Source: Acidocella facilis ATCC 35904
GTDB lineage: Bacteria; Pseudomonadota; Alphaproteobacteria; Acetobacterales; Acetobacteraceae
Assembly: GCF_000687875.1 (NCBI RefSeq)
Contig: NZ_JHYG01000003.1
Location: forward strand, 186,001-250,000
Length of the DNA: 64,000 bases
Reading direction: 5' to 3'
Below, piece by piece: positions 1 to 8,117 of the stretch (position 1 is the first letter of the stretch; each line of letters begins with the position of its first letter). A program made the translations under genes and the position numbers. The notes under the pieces are model-generated. The model saw nothing but the letters and a program-made list of their open reading frames with translations. It was not told the DNA's origin and made no database searches.

Positions 1-672
1 GGGCACGTCTTCCTGGTAGCGCACCGGAAAGCCGCCGCCGAGATTGAGCATCCGCATCGGCAGCCCAGCCGCCTTCAGGTCGGTGAACAGCATCGCGACT
101 TCCGCGATCGCCAGCTCATAAGCCAGCGTGCCGGTCTGCTGCGAGCCGACATGAAAGGAGAGTCCGTGCGGCACCAGCCCCAGGGCCGGGGCGGCCAGCA
201 TCAGCTCCTTGGCCTTTTCCAGCGTGGTGCCGAATTTCTTCGAGAGCGGCCATTCCGCGCCGATATTATTCACCGCCAGCCGGCAATAGATCTTTGCGCC
301 TGGCGCGTGCTGGGCGATCTTCTCCAGCTCCTCGCGGCTGTCGAAGGCATAGAGCGGCACCCCAGCCTTGTAGGCCGCCTGAATGGCGGAGGGCTTCTTC
401 ACCGTATTGCCGAAAGAAATCGCCGCAGGCGCGGCCCCAGCCTCCAGGCAGGACTGGATTTCGGGCCAGGAGGCGGCATCGAAGCAGGACCCCGCATCAG
501 CCAGCAGCCGCAGGATCGCGGGCGCTGGATTGGCCTTCACGGCGTAATAGATCGAAGCCGCCGGCAAAGCCGCGCGAAGCCGGGCATAATTCTCCGCCAC
601 CTGGTCCAAATCGAGCACCAGGCACGGCGTCGCGGGCTGCGACGCCAGAAAGGAAGCGAGTTTGGGGGTCAT
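1..672 (-). CDS. Ornithine/diaminopimelate-type PLP decarboxylase (partial)
   Basis: Fold-type III PLP decarboxylase of the ornithine/lysine/diaminopimelate/carboxynorspermidine group, cytosolic; ornithine decarboxylase (putrescine synthesis) is the most likely activity. Reading from the ATG at 672 back to base 1 gives 224 uninterrupted residues. The PLP-lysine motif YAVKAN has its Lys at residue 46, the barrel motif HVGSQ lies near residue 177, and the glycine-rich phosphate-binding stretch GGGFP comes just before the window edge. Family members are about 370-400 residues, so roughly the last 150 lie outside. The start is preceded by AAGGA and GAGG, and the protein opens with the usual TPCLVLDL strand. 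Exact substrate cannot be fixed without the C-terminal half. Confidence 0.9.
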   Translation of the reverse strand, partial: MTPKLASFLASQPATPCLVLDLDQVAENYARLRAALPAASIYYAVKANPAPAILRLLADAGSCFDAASWPEIQSCLEAGAAPAAISFGNTVKKPSAIQAAYKAGVPLYAFDSREELEKIAQHAPGAKIYCRLAVNNIGAEWPLSKKFGTTLEKAKELMLAAPALGLVPHGLSFHVGSQQTGTLAYELAIAEVAMLFTDLKAAGLPMRMLNLGGGFPVRYQEDVP

Positions 673-985
673 GGCCCTCAAGTCCTTCTCTCAAATGCCC
701 GCCTGTTCACGCGGCGGGGCAGGGTTATCGAAACGGTCGAACGAACCAGCCGACTTCCAGGTCGCCGGAGGGCTTCCCAGTCGTGCTGCCAGAACGCTTG
801 ACGCCGTTGCGTAACCGGAGAGCCGGCAGAGGCACGTACGTTGCTGCGTGAGCGCGCATTAGAGCCAACGGCCCAGGGGGGCAAGCGTTTTTTTCAGGGC
901 CCGGACTGTTGCGGTTCAGGCCCGAATTGTCACGTATTGCAACCTCATCTGCCCAAAGCCCCAGCGGATCGCTATTGTAACAGCC
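673..985. other. Divergent intergenic region
   Basis: 313 bp between the minus-strand decarboxylase and the plus-strand response regulator. No convincing gene is seen. On the minus strand a weak promoter-like pair, TTGCCC (879-884) and TAATGC (856-861), is spaced by 17 bp and could drive the decarboxylase; the -10 match is poor. No clear promoter for the response regulator could be picked. Confidence 0.35.
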
Positions 986-1705
986 ATGGACACCCTGCCG
1001 CACATACTCGTCGTCGATGACGACCGTGAAATCCGCGATCTGCTGGCGAAATTCCTGGAACGCCAGCGTCTGCGCGTGACCGCCGCGCGCGATGGGAAGG
1101 AGGCCCGGCGCGCCTTCCTCAACGGCCATTACCAGCTGGTGGTGCTGGACCTGATGCTCCCCGGCGAGGGCGGGCTGGAGCTGGCGCGCTGGTTCCGCGC
1201 CGAGACCAACGTGCCGATCATCATGCTCACCGCGATGGCCGATGAGACCGACCGGATCATCGGGCTGGAGCTGGGGGCGGATGATTATGTCACCAAGCCC
1301 TTCAACCCGCGTGAGCTGCTGGCGCGCATCCGCGCGGTGCTGCGCCGCACTGCCGAGGCGGAGGACCGCGCCGCCGACCAGACCGCGAAAACCTACCAAT
1401 TCGCGGGCTGGGTGCTGGAGACCGCGCGCCGGCGCCTGCTGGACCCGAGCGGCACCGAGGTCGCGATCACCGGTGGCGAGTATGATCTGCTGGTCGCCCT
1501 GCTGGACCGGCCGAACCGGGTGCTGACCCGTGACATGCTGCTGGATCTGCTGCGCGGCCGCCAGGCCGGGCCGTTCGACCGGGCGATCGATGTCGCGGTC
1601 TCGCGCCTGCGCCGCAAGCTGGAGGATGACGGGCGCAACGCCCAGCTGATCAAGACCGTGCGCGGCGGCGGCTACGTGCTCTCCACCCCCGTCGAGCGGC
1701 TTTGA
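986..1705 (+). CDS. OmpR-family response regulator
   Basis: DNA-binding response regulator of 239 residues. The N-terminal receiver (about 5-120) has the acidic pair in VVDDDREIRD, the phospho-acceptor Asp in VLDLMLPGEGG, the conserved Thr in MLTA and Lys in YVTKPFNPRELLAR. The C-terminal winged helix (about 140-235) has the typical GGEYDLLVALLDRPNRVLTRDMLL and ends VRGGGYVLSTP. It should be phosphorylated by the kinase encoded next: its TGA overlaps that gene's TTG start, so the two are translationally coupled. The regulon cannot be told from the sequence. Confidence 0.95.
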   Translation: MDTLPHILVVDDDREIRDLLAKFLERQRLRVTAARDGKEARRAFLNGHYQLVVLDLMLPGEGGLELARWFRAETNVPIIMLTAMADETDRIIGLELGADDYVTKPFNPRELLARIRAVLRRTAEAEDRAADQTAKTYQFAGWVLETARRRLLDPSGTEVAITGGEYDLLVALLDRPNRVLTRDMLLDLLRGRQAGPFDRAIDVAVSRLRRKLEDDGRNAQLIKTVRGGGYVLSTPVERL

Positions 1706-3195
1706 TCTTTCGGCGGCTGAGATTGGGCTGTTTCAGGACGCGCCTGCTGCCGCACAGCCTGGCGCGGCGGACGATTCTGTTCCTGCTGGTCGGCTTCGCG
1801 CTGATCCAGATGCTGGGGCTGCTGGTGCATACGGTGAACCAGATCAATCTGCAGCGCCTGGTCGAGGAGCAGGAATTCGCCACCCGGGCGGCGATCATCT
1901 ATCGCCATATCGCCCTGGCGCAGCCGGATAACCGCGCCCTCGTGGCGGCCCGCGAGCCGGTGCCCAAGGGCGACACGGTCAGCCTGACCATGGTGCCGCC
2001 CAACCAGGGCACGCTGCCGATGCCGCTGCCGATGGCCGAGGCGGTGCGCGCCGGCATCTTCACCTATGGCATCCCGCGCCCTATCCATCCGCGCGGCATC
2101 GTGCTGCGGATCATCCCGCATCCGCTGCGGCTGATGGTCAGTTTCGGCCTGCCGGACGGGCTGTTCTTCCCGCCGCTGCCCCCGCCCGATGCCGGCCCGC
2201 CCGATCACGCGCAACCGCCAGATGGCTTCCCTGACGGCCCGCCGCCCTTCGCCTTTCCCTCGCCGGACGAGCTGATGCCGCCTTTGATGTGGCTGACGGT
2301 GACGACCGAGCTGCATCCCCCCGCCCCTTGGCGCTCGCCGGACTTCGCCACCGCCTTCATCGTGATGATGCTGCTGGGCGGCATGATGATCACGCTGGCG
2401 GTGCGGCAATTGCTGGTGCCGGTGAAAACCCTGGCCCGCGCCGCCGAATTGTTCGGGCGCGACGTGGTCAATGCCCAGCCTTTGCCCGAGACTGGGCCGG
2501 AGGAGATCGCCACCGCGGCGCGCGCCTTCAACACCATGGCGGCGCGCATCCGCCGCTTCGTCGAGGACCGCACCTTCCTGCTCACCGCCATCGGCCATGA
2601 TCTGCGCACCCCGATCACCAGGCTGAAATTGCGCGCGGAATATATGGAGGATGACGAGCAGCGGGCGAAAATGCTGGCCGATCTCGACGAGATGGAGGCG
2701 ATGGTCGCCGCCACTTTGGCCTTCGGCAAGGACATCACCACCACCGAGCCGCTGGCCCGGCTGGATCTGGCAAGCCTTTTACGCACGCTGGTGGACGAGG
2801 CGGGGGATCTCGACCCCGAGCGTGCCGAGACGGTGGATTATCAGGGCCCGCTGCATCTGCCCATCAACGCAAGGCCGTTGGCGCTGAAGCGCGCGCTGAG
2901 CAATCTCATCACCAACGCGCTGAAATATGGCGACGCGGCGCGGGTGCGGCTGCACCCGCCGGTGAAGGGCACGCTGCGCATCGAGATCGAGGATGACGGG
3001 CCGGGGATTCCGGTGGCGGAGATGGAGCGCGTCTTCGAGCCCTTCCACCGGCTGGAGACCAGCCGCAACCGCGAGACCGGCGGTTCCGGGCTCGGCATGT
3101 CGATTGCCCGCAACATCATCCGTGCCCATGGCGGGGACATCGCCCTGGCCAATCTGGCGCAGGGGCTGCGGGTGAGCGTGACCCTGCCGGTTTGA
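1702..3195 (+). CDS. Sensor histidine kinase (EnvZ/OmpR-type partner)
   Basis: Inner-membrane sensor kinase of 497 residues, starting at TTG within the stop of the response regulator gene. A first hydrophobic segment (about 25-45) and a second (about 215-235) enclose a periplasmic domain containing a very proline-rich stretch (about 150-190). A HAMP linker follows, then HisKA with the phospho-acceptor His in GHDLRTPITRLK. The HATPase domain has the N box NLITNALKYG, G1 DDGPGIP and G2 GGSGLGMSIAR. Architecture is that of a classical EnvZ-like kinase. The proline-rich sensor gives no clue to the ligand. A MITE-like element lies 9 bp past the stop. Confidence 0.94.
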   Translation: MIFRRLRLGCFRTRLLPHSLARRTILFLLVGFALIQMLGLLVHTVNQINLQRLVEEQEFATRAAIIYRHIALAQPDNRALVAAREPVPKGDTVSLTMVPPNQGTLPMPLPMAEAVRAGIFTYGIPRPIHPRGIVLRIIPHPLRLMVSFGLPDGLFFPPLPPPDAGPPDHAQPPDGFPDGPPPFAFPSPDELMPPLMWLTVTTELHPPAPWRSPDFATAFIVMMLLGGMMITLAVRQLLVPVKTLARAAELFGRDVVNAQPLPETGPEEIATAARAFNTMAARIRRFVEDRTFLLTAIGHDLRTPITRLKLRAEYMEDDEQRAKMLADLDEMEAMVAATLAFGKDITTTEPLARLDLASLLRTLVDEAGDLDPERAETVDYQGPLHLPINARPLALKRALSNLITNALKYGDAARVRLHPPVKGTLRIEIEDDGPGIPVAEMERVFEPFHRLETSRNRETGGSGLGMSIARNIIRAHGGDIALANLAQGLRVSVTLPV

Positions 3196-3203
3196 AAGTT
3201 TTG

Positions 3204-3422
3204 GGGCTGTCCCAGATAAGTTTCCGGCTCATACCTTCAACGCCTTGAAGGATCACCATTATCTCGATCATTGCAGGGTTTCGCCTTTTGCCCGTGGCGT
3301 CAAGGGGTTTACTCGCCTTCGGCGACGCGCGGCGAAGCCGCGCGCCCTTGACGCCACGGGCAAAAGGCGAAGAGACTCGGGATCGACATCATGGCCAGAT
3401 GAATGAAGATCTGGGACAGACC
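3204..3422. mobile_element. MITE-like element with long cruciform, copy 1
   Basis: A 219-bp element also present at 54877-55095 with nine mismatches by eye (about 96% identity). The ends are inverted repeats: 3204-3217 reads gggctgtcccagat, and the complement of 3409-3422 differs from it at one base. Inside is a perfect 27-bp inverted repeat, 3280-3306 against 3345-3371. Its 38-nt apex holds two further hairpins, TCGCC-ttc-GGCGA (3313-3325) and an 8-bp GC stem with loop gaa (3326-3344), so a single strand would fold into a T shape. There is no transposase gene; the open frames inside are by-products of the palindrome. AAAGTTTT occurs on both sides and may mark a target duplication. Confidence 0.75.
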
Positions 3423-3453
3423 GCAAAGTTTTTGCGGGTTTTGAAAAAATCCA
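3423..3453 (+). terminator. T/A-rich hairpin after the kinase, displaced by the MITE
   Basis: GCAAAGTTTTTGC is followed by a hairpin of the form GGGTTTT-ga-AAAAATCC. The same box-plus-hairpin layout recurs at 8018-8058 and 36266-36310. It is probably the transcript end of the two-component operon, now separated from the kinase stop by the inserted MITE. Confidence 0.4.
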
Positions 3454-3456
3454 GGG

Positions 3457-4986
3457 TCAGACGAAAAGCTTGGTGGCCTTGAATTCCGCCCAGGCGGCGT
3501 TCAGCGCCCGGGGCTCGCCCAGGGCGGCATGTGCGGTCCAGCCGAGCACGATGCCCAGAGCCCGCAGCGCCTCCGGCGTGCCGCCCTGCAACCGCGTGGC
3601 CAGCCCTTCGGCGGTCGCCATGTCGTTGAGCTTGCCCAGCTCCTCCTGCAACGCCGCGGCGGCGCGGTTGAAGTTTCGCACCTTGCCCTTCTGCGCGCAC
3701 AGCCCGCCGAAAAACTCAGCCGCATAGCGCAGTTTTTTCAACTCGATGCGCACCAGATGGCGGTCATGCCCCGGCAGCGCCGCCAGATGGCGCCCGCGCT
3801 TGCGCAGCTTGCGATGCAAACGCTGCAAGCAGATGGCGCCGAAATCGCTGGCCGGGGCTGCCAGTTGCGCCAGCGCCTCCACGGGCAGGCCGCCGCGCCA
3901 GCCGCGCCTGGCGATGAAGGCCTCGGCGGTGATGATGAAGCGCGTCGTCGCCGGATCATCCAGCAGCGCGCGCACGGCATCATAGCCGGCGGCGCGATGG
4001 GTCCGGCATTGCGCCTCCAGCGCCGCGAAGCCGCGCTCCTGCGGGAAGGCATTGGCCGGCCCGTCTTGCAGCATGGCGATGAACACGTCCCAATTGCGCG
4101 CCTCGCCCATGGCGTTGGCGATGCGCTTGGCCTCCTCGCGCAGCAGCAGAAACTCCCCACATGGCAGCGCCCGGTTGAACAGCCCCAGCGCCGAGCGCAG
4201 CCGGCGCATGGCCACCCGCATCTGATGCACCGCCCCCACCTGGTCTCCATGCGCGAACACCGCCCAGTTGGCGCGGAACTGGTTGAGGCAGGATTTTATG
4301 ATGTCATGCACCGCCTCATCCAGGCAGGGCGCCCCCTCCAGCGCCCCGGCAGCCTTTTGCGGCTTCAGCATCGGCCCGCCAGCCAGGCGCACGGCGCGCG
4401 GGCCGGGGAATTCCGGTTGCAGGGTCAGCGCCGCCTGCCCGGCCAGCGCCAGCGCGGCATCGGCCAGGGCGGTGGCCGGGCCGCAGAGTTCAACCTCCGC
4501 CAGGGCGATCTTCCCCCCCTCGGCGCTGAGCTGCCCGGCCTCGAAACAGAGCGTGGCCCCGGCGAAGCTGCGCGTGGTCTGGCGCAGCGTGGCGCCGGCA
4601 ATCTCATAAAGCGGCGCATCCTGCAGCAGCGCGGTCAGGCTGGCCTGCCAGGCCGGGCCGAAGGCGCTCAAATCCGGGTCTTCGCCGCTCTGCGCCGCGT
4701 CCAGCCGCACCCCATCATGCAGCAGGCTGAACCGCATCCCGCGCCCCGCCTTGCGCCAGCTCAGCGTCACCCCCGCCCGCGCCAGAGCGAAATCTTCCGT
4801 ATCCAGATAGCGCTCCTGCAGCCGCTTCGCCCGCGTCGGCGGGCCGAAGAGCGGGCTCTGCTCCAGCGCCTTCAGCTGCGCCGGCACCAGGGCAAAGCGC
4901 CATGTCCGGATCACAGTCTGCTCGATTTCCGCTTCCGCCACCGGCGTCTCCGGCGTCAGGGCCTCGCCCGTCACAATCGCGTCCAT
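3457..4986 (-). CDS. CYTH-CHAD domain protein
   Basis: A 509-residue cytosolic protein. The N-terminal CYTH-like region (about 20-200) contains a YLDTEDFALARAGVTLSWRK-type strand pair. Its opening ExExK metal/triphosphate motif reads EIEQT, so the Lys is missing. The C-terminal CHAD domain (about 215-500) has the His/Arg-rich helices expected: HQMRVAMRRLRSALGLF, the paired helix HRKLRKRGR, and RIELKKLRYAAEFF. CHAD domains bind polyphosphate; CYTH-CHAD proteins are often inorganic triphosphatases. Given the altered ExExK motif, catalytic activity is doubtful and a polyphosphate-binding role more likely. It stands alone, reading towards the MITE. Confidence 0.88.
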   Translation of the reverse strand: MDAIVTGEALTPETPVAEAEIEQTVIRTWRFALVPAQLKALEQSPLFGPPTRAKRLQERYLDTEDFALARAGVTLSWRKAGRGMRFSLLHDGVRLDAAQSGEDPDLSAFGPAWQASLTALLQDAPLYEIAGATLRQTTRSFAGATLCFEAGQLSAEGGKIALAEVELCGPATALADAALALAGQAALTLQPEFPGPRAVRLAGGPMLKPQKAAGALEGAPCLDEAVHDIIKSCLNQFRANWAVFAHGDQVGAVHQMRVAMRRLRSALGLFNRALPCGEFLLLREEAKRIANAMGEARNWDVFIAMLQDGPANAFPQERGFAALEAQCRTHRAAGYDAVRALLDDPATTRFIITAEAFIARRGWRGGLPVEALAQLAAPASDFGAICLQRLHRKLRKRGRHLAALPGHDRHLVRIELKKLRYAAEFFGGLCAQKGKVRNFNRAAAALQEELGKLNDMATAEGLATRLQGGTPEALRALGIVLGWTAHAALGEPRALNAAWAEFKATKLFV

Positions 4987-5047
4987 GCCGCAACGATACC
5001 GTGGCGGCCGCCCCCGAGTCGAGCCGAAGAAATGTGAAGATTGCCGT

Positions 5048-5111
5048 AGCGCGCGAGGGGCTGACGCCCACGCGCGCTCCTCATGTTTTGGCGAGCCATT
5101 TCATGTGTTTG
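5048..5111 (-). repeat. Variable hairpin + GTTTTGGCGAGC box, site A
   Basis: The stem AGCGCGCG (5048-5055) with CGCGCGCT (5071-5078) is followed after 6 nt by GTTTTGGCGAGC (5085-5096). The same 12-mer at the same distance from a different hairpin occurs at 45682-45693, and a close variant at 55261-55272. On the minus-strand transcript the order is thpR stop, box, hairpin. A second imperfect hairpin pairs 5093-5111 with 5134-5149 and reaches the thpR stop codon. Confidence 0.5.
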
Positions 5112-5148
5112 TTCTGCCGCTGCCGCGTCAATCCAAACATATATGGCT

Positions 5149-5682
5149 CTAAGCCAGGGCGTATTCGGCTTCCGGCGTGTAGGTCGGCTGGTCCTTGCCC
5201 AGGAAGGAGGAGAACAAGGTCACGTTATCGGCGCGGATCGGCGCCGAGCGGTACAGATTATTCGCCTGCACGAAGCTGGTCAGCGCGGGCGTCACCCCCA
5301 TATCCATCCGCGCCAGCGTCACATGCGGGGTAAAGCGCCGCTTCTCCGGCGCCAGCCCGACGCGATGCAAAGCCGTCTCCACCTTCGCTTGCAGCCGCGC
5401 CAGATGCTCATTGCGCTCCACCCCGGCATAGAGCGTGTTCACCCGGCCATTCTTCTCGAACCAGCCGAGCCCGGAGAGGGAGAAGGTAAACCCGCGTCCG
5501 CGCAGCGCGCTCAGCGCCATGTCGATCTCCTCGGCCTGCAGCCGGTTGGCCTCGCCGATGAAGCGCAAAGTGAGGTGGAAATTATCCTCCGGCACCCAAC
5601 GCGCGCCGGGCAGATTACAGGAAAGCTCGCTGAGATCTTCCTTGACCTCCCAGGGGAGGTCGAGTGCGACGAACAGGCGCAT
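5149..5682 (-). CDS. thpR: RNA 2',3'-cyclic phosphodiesterase (2'-5' RNA ligase family)
   Basis: 2H-phosphoesterase of 177 residues that hydrolyses RNA 2',3'-cyclic phosphates. Both catalytic HxTx motifs are present: HLTLRF near residue 43 and HVTLARM near 128. The N terminus MRLFVALDLP is the typical first strand, so the ATG at 5682 is chosen over an upstream one at 5754; AAAGGG precedes it. It lies between the CYTH-CHAD gene and the aminopeptidase on the same strand but with gaps of 162 and 76 bp, so co-transcription is not obvious. The stop codon falls in an intergenic palindrome. Confidence 0.9.
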   Translation of the reverse strand: MRLFVALDLPWEVKEDLSELSCNLPGARWVPEDNFHLTLRFIGEANRLQAEEIDMALSALRGRGFTFSLSGLGWFEKNGRVNTLYAGVERNEHLARLQAKVETALHRVGLAPEKRRFTPHVTLARMDMGVTPALTSFVQANNLYRSAPIRADNVTLFSSFLGKDQPTYTPEAEYALA

Positions 5683-5758
5683 GGCTTGCCCTTTCTTCAA
5701 AAATTCAGCGAATCCGCAGCTCAAAGACTGCCCGATCCACGACGCGATGGTCAAATTT

Positions 5759-7525
5759 TTATATGGGCGCGCAAACCAGCTTCAGCCAGGCGGCTGCTTT
5801 ATCAGACAGATAAGGCGAGAGGCTGGCTTGCACCCGCGCGTGATACGCATTGAGCCAGGCCAGCGCCTCCGCCGGCAGACGCGCCGAATCGATCAGCGCA
5901 CGATCAAACGGCACCAGGGTCAGCGTCTCGAAGCGCAGGAATTGCGTCTTCGCTGCGGGAAGCTCCGCCTTCTGTACCAGCAACAGATTTTCCATGCGGA
6001 TGCCGTAGGCGCCGGGCAGATAATAGCCCGGCTCGTCGGAGAGGATCATCCCCTCCGCCAGCGCCACCGGCCGCGCCGCGCGCGAAATGCTCGCCGGCCC
6101 CTCATGCACCGAGAGATAGGCCCCCACCCCGTGCCCGGTGCCATGGTCGTAATCCAGCCCGGCGCGCCACAACTCCTGCCTGGCCAGCGCATCCAGATGC
6201 GCCCCCGCCACCCCTTCCGGAAACACCGCCCGGGCCAGGGCGATGGTGCCGGCCAGCACCGCCGTCACATGCGCCTTCACCGCATCCGGCGCGGGGCCGG
6301 GGCCGGTCCAGATGGTGCGGGTGATGTCGGTGGTGCCATCCAGATACTGGCCGCCACTATCGATCAGATAGACCTCATCCGGCTTGATCGCCCGGTTGCT
6401 GGCCTCGTCCACCCGGTAATGGATGATGGCGCCATTCTCCCCGGCGCCGGAAATCGCCGGAAAGCTCTCGCCCCGGAATTTGTCTTGCGCGGCGCGGCAG
6501 GCCAGCAGCCGGGATGCGGCGCTCATCTCGGTCTCCTTGCCGGTGGGCAGCGCCTCAGCCGCCCAGGCCAGGAATTCCACCATCGCCACGCCATCGCGCA
6601 GATGCGCGGCGCGCGCCCCCGCCTTCTCGGCCGCATTCTTCCGCGCCTTGGGCAGCGCCACCGGGTCTGGCCCGGGCGCGATCACCGCCCGCGCCTCGCG
6701 CAGCGCATCCGCGAACCAGGCTGGCTGACTCGCCGGATCATAGCGCACCACGCGGCCTTCCAGCGTCGCGATCGCCCCCGGCAGCGCCTCGGGTGCCGCG
6801 ATGAACACTTGCGGGCCGAGATGGGCGCGCAATTCCGGCGTGATCTTCTCCGGCGCCATGAACAGTCCGGCGGTGCCGTCCTTGTGCAGCAGCGCATAAC
6901 CCAGCGCGAAGGGGCAGAATTCCAGATCCGTGCCGCGAATATTGAACAGCCAGGCCAGCGAGGCGCCATCGCTCAGCACCGCGCTATCTTGCCCGGCCGC
7001 CTGCAGCGCCGCCCCCAGCCGATGCCGCTTTGCCTCGCTGCTCTCCCCGGCCAGCGCCTCCGGGTAAGGATAGGCCGGCGCCAGCGGCGGGGCAGGGCGG
7101 TCCGTCCAGATTATGTCGATGAGATTGGGCGAGAGCGGCACCATCTCCACCCCGGTAAAGCGCCCCAGCGCCTCGGCGCTGATCGTCCACGGGTCATAGC
7201 CGATCCGCCCGCCCGGTGCTGCCTCGGCCAGCCAAGCCTCGGGCTTGTCCTCGATAATGTGCCGCCGCTCCCAGGCGCTGGCATCGGTCTCCTGCTCCAA
7301 CTGCAAGGTATAGCGGCCATCCGAAAACACGGCAGCTCGCGCGCCCAGCACAATCGCCAGCCCCGCCGAGCCTGTGAAGCCGGAGATGAAAGCCAGCCTC
7401 TCCCCACAGGGCGGGACATATTCACCCAGATATTCATCGGATCGTGGAATCAAATATCCATCCAGCCCGTGTTGGCGACATGAAGCGCGTAAGGCGGCGA
7501 GGCGTGTGTTATGTTCTGAAGACAT
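5759..7525 (-). CDS. pepP: Xaa-Pro aminopeptidase, M24B family
   Basis: Metallo-aminopeptidase of 588 residues that removes N-terminal residues before proline. Two creatinase-like N-terminal domains precede the pita-bread catalytic domain (about 310-530). Metal ligands are visible: the two Asp in LIDSGGQYLDGTTDITRT, the His in GTGHGVGAYLSVHE, and the Glu in LSDEPGYY and IRMENLLLV. Length and three-domain layout match the large dimeric (eukaryote-like) aminopeptidase P rather than the 440-residue enteric type. The frame stays open to 7678, but MSSEHNTRLAALR at 7525 is the natural first helix, so that start is used; its Shine-Dalgarno is weak. Confidence 0.92.
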   Translation of the reverse strand: MSSEHNTRLAALRASCRQHGLDGYLIPRSDEYLGEYVPPCGERLAFISGFTGSAGLAIVLGARAAVFSDGRYTLQLEQETDASAWERRHIIEDKPEAWLAEAAPGGRIGYDPWTISAEALGRFTGVEMVPLSPNLIDIIWTDRPAPPLAPAYPYPEALAGESSEAKRHRLGAALQAAGQDSAVLSDGASLAWLFNIRGTDLEFCPFALGYALLHKDGTAGLFMAPEKITPELRAHLGPQVFIAAPEALPGAIATLEGRVVRYDPASQPAWFADALREARAVIAPGPDPVALPKARKNAAEKAGARAAHLRDGVAMVEFLAWAAEALPTGKETEMSAASRLLACRAAQDKFRGESFPAISGAGENGAIIHYRVDEASNRAIKPDEVYLIDSGGQYLDGTTDITRTIWTGPGPAPDAVKAHVTAVLAGTIALARAVFPEGVAGAHLDALARQELWRAGLDYDHGTGHGVGAYLSVHEGPASISRAARPVALAEGMILSDEPGYYLPGAYGIRMENLLLVQKAELPAAKTQFLRFETLTLVPFDRALIDSARLPAEALAWLNAYHARVQASLSPYLSDKAAAWLKLVCAPI

Positions 7526-7695
7526 GAGTAATCCCGTTGCTATGCTTCCAACGCAGGCCTGACTCGGCGTTCGCACCTGCACAAAAATTCCGCGAAATGC
7601 CCTATATGATGCCTCGAAACGGCGACGAACTGGTCGTTTCCGGAACGCAGCTGGCTCATCCCGAACCGGCCGTTCCATCAGAGAATAGGTGAATC

Positions 7696-7929
7696 ATGTC
7701 GACGACTATCCATAACCGTACCACCCTGGGCAAGCTCGGGTCGCTGGTGATCTCGCGCGAGGCTCCTGTCGCCGCCGAGAGCAAGACGGGTGGGCTGCGC
7801 CGCTGGTTCAAGGCCTGGCAGGCCCGCCGCGCTGTCGCGAGCGAGCTCTACGCCATGAATGAGCGTGACCTGAATGATATCGGCATCTCCCGCGCCGATA
7901 TCCCGACCATCCTGCGGACGGTCCGGTAA
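7696..7929 (+). CDS. DUF1127 small protein
   Basis: A 77-residue protein with the DUF1127 core at its C terminus: a basic amphipathic stretch (RRWFKAWQARRAVASEL) followed by the conserved MNERDLNDIGISRADI. Short DUF1127 proteins occur widely in alphaproteobacteria and some act in RNA turnover or phosphate/carbon responses through RNA binding; the role here is not known. A strong terminator follows at 7960. Confidence 0.85.
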   Translation: MSTTIHNRTTLGKLGSLVISREAPVAAESKTGGLRRWFKAWQARRAVASELYAMNERDLNDIGISRADIPTILRTVR

Positions 7930-7959
7930 CAACACGCTCCCCTTGGAGCTGGTACAATC

Positions 7960-7984
7960 AAGGCCCCTCGCGGGGCCTTTTTTG
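7960..7984 (+). terminator. Rho-independent terminator
   Basis: AAGGCCCC paired with GGGGCCTT across the loop TCGC, followed by a run of T. It lies 30 bp after the DUF1127 stop and ends that single-gene transcript. Confidence 0.9.
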
Positions 7985-8017
7985 TGTCGCCGGCATGGGG
8001 TAGCCCCCGGCGTTTTC

Positions 8018-8058
8018 GCCGCTTTTTTGTAAAAAAGCGGCACCAAAAAACTTTTGAT
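8018..8058 (-). repeat. CAAAAGTTTTTTG box + T/A hairpin
   Basis: Perfect 11-bp inverted repeat GCCGCTTTTTT (8018-8028) / AAAAAAGCGGC (8031-8041), followed by accAAAAAACTTTTG. The same arrangement with another stem is at 36266-36310. Both lie between convergent genes and, read on the minus strand, come after a minus-strand stop codon as box then hairpin. They are probably terminators, active on both strands. Confidence 0.5.
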
Positions 8059-8077
8059 AGTTTAGAGCAATTTCAAA

Positions 8078-8114
8078 ACTTAGAGCATCAAGCTAAAAGC
8101 TTGATGCTCTAAGT
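8078..8114. repeat. GAGCATCAAGCT palindrome, copy 1
   Basis: 17-bp perfect inverted repeat, 8078-8094 against 8098-8114, loop AAA, three bases past the smc stop. The same palindrome in the opposite orientation (loop TTT) is at 55223-55255. Likely a dispersed palindromic unit that can also act as a 3'-end stem. Confidence 0.6.
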
Positions 8115-8117
8115 GCC

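Noticed and set aside
3288-3482. Small frame repeated at 54961 with nearly the same N terminus
   Set aside because: Both copies are translations of the MITE palindrome; the ends diverge into flanking DNA and no ribosome site is present.
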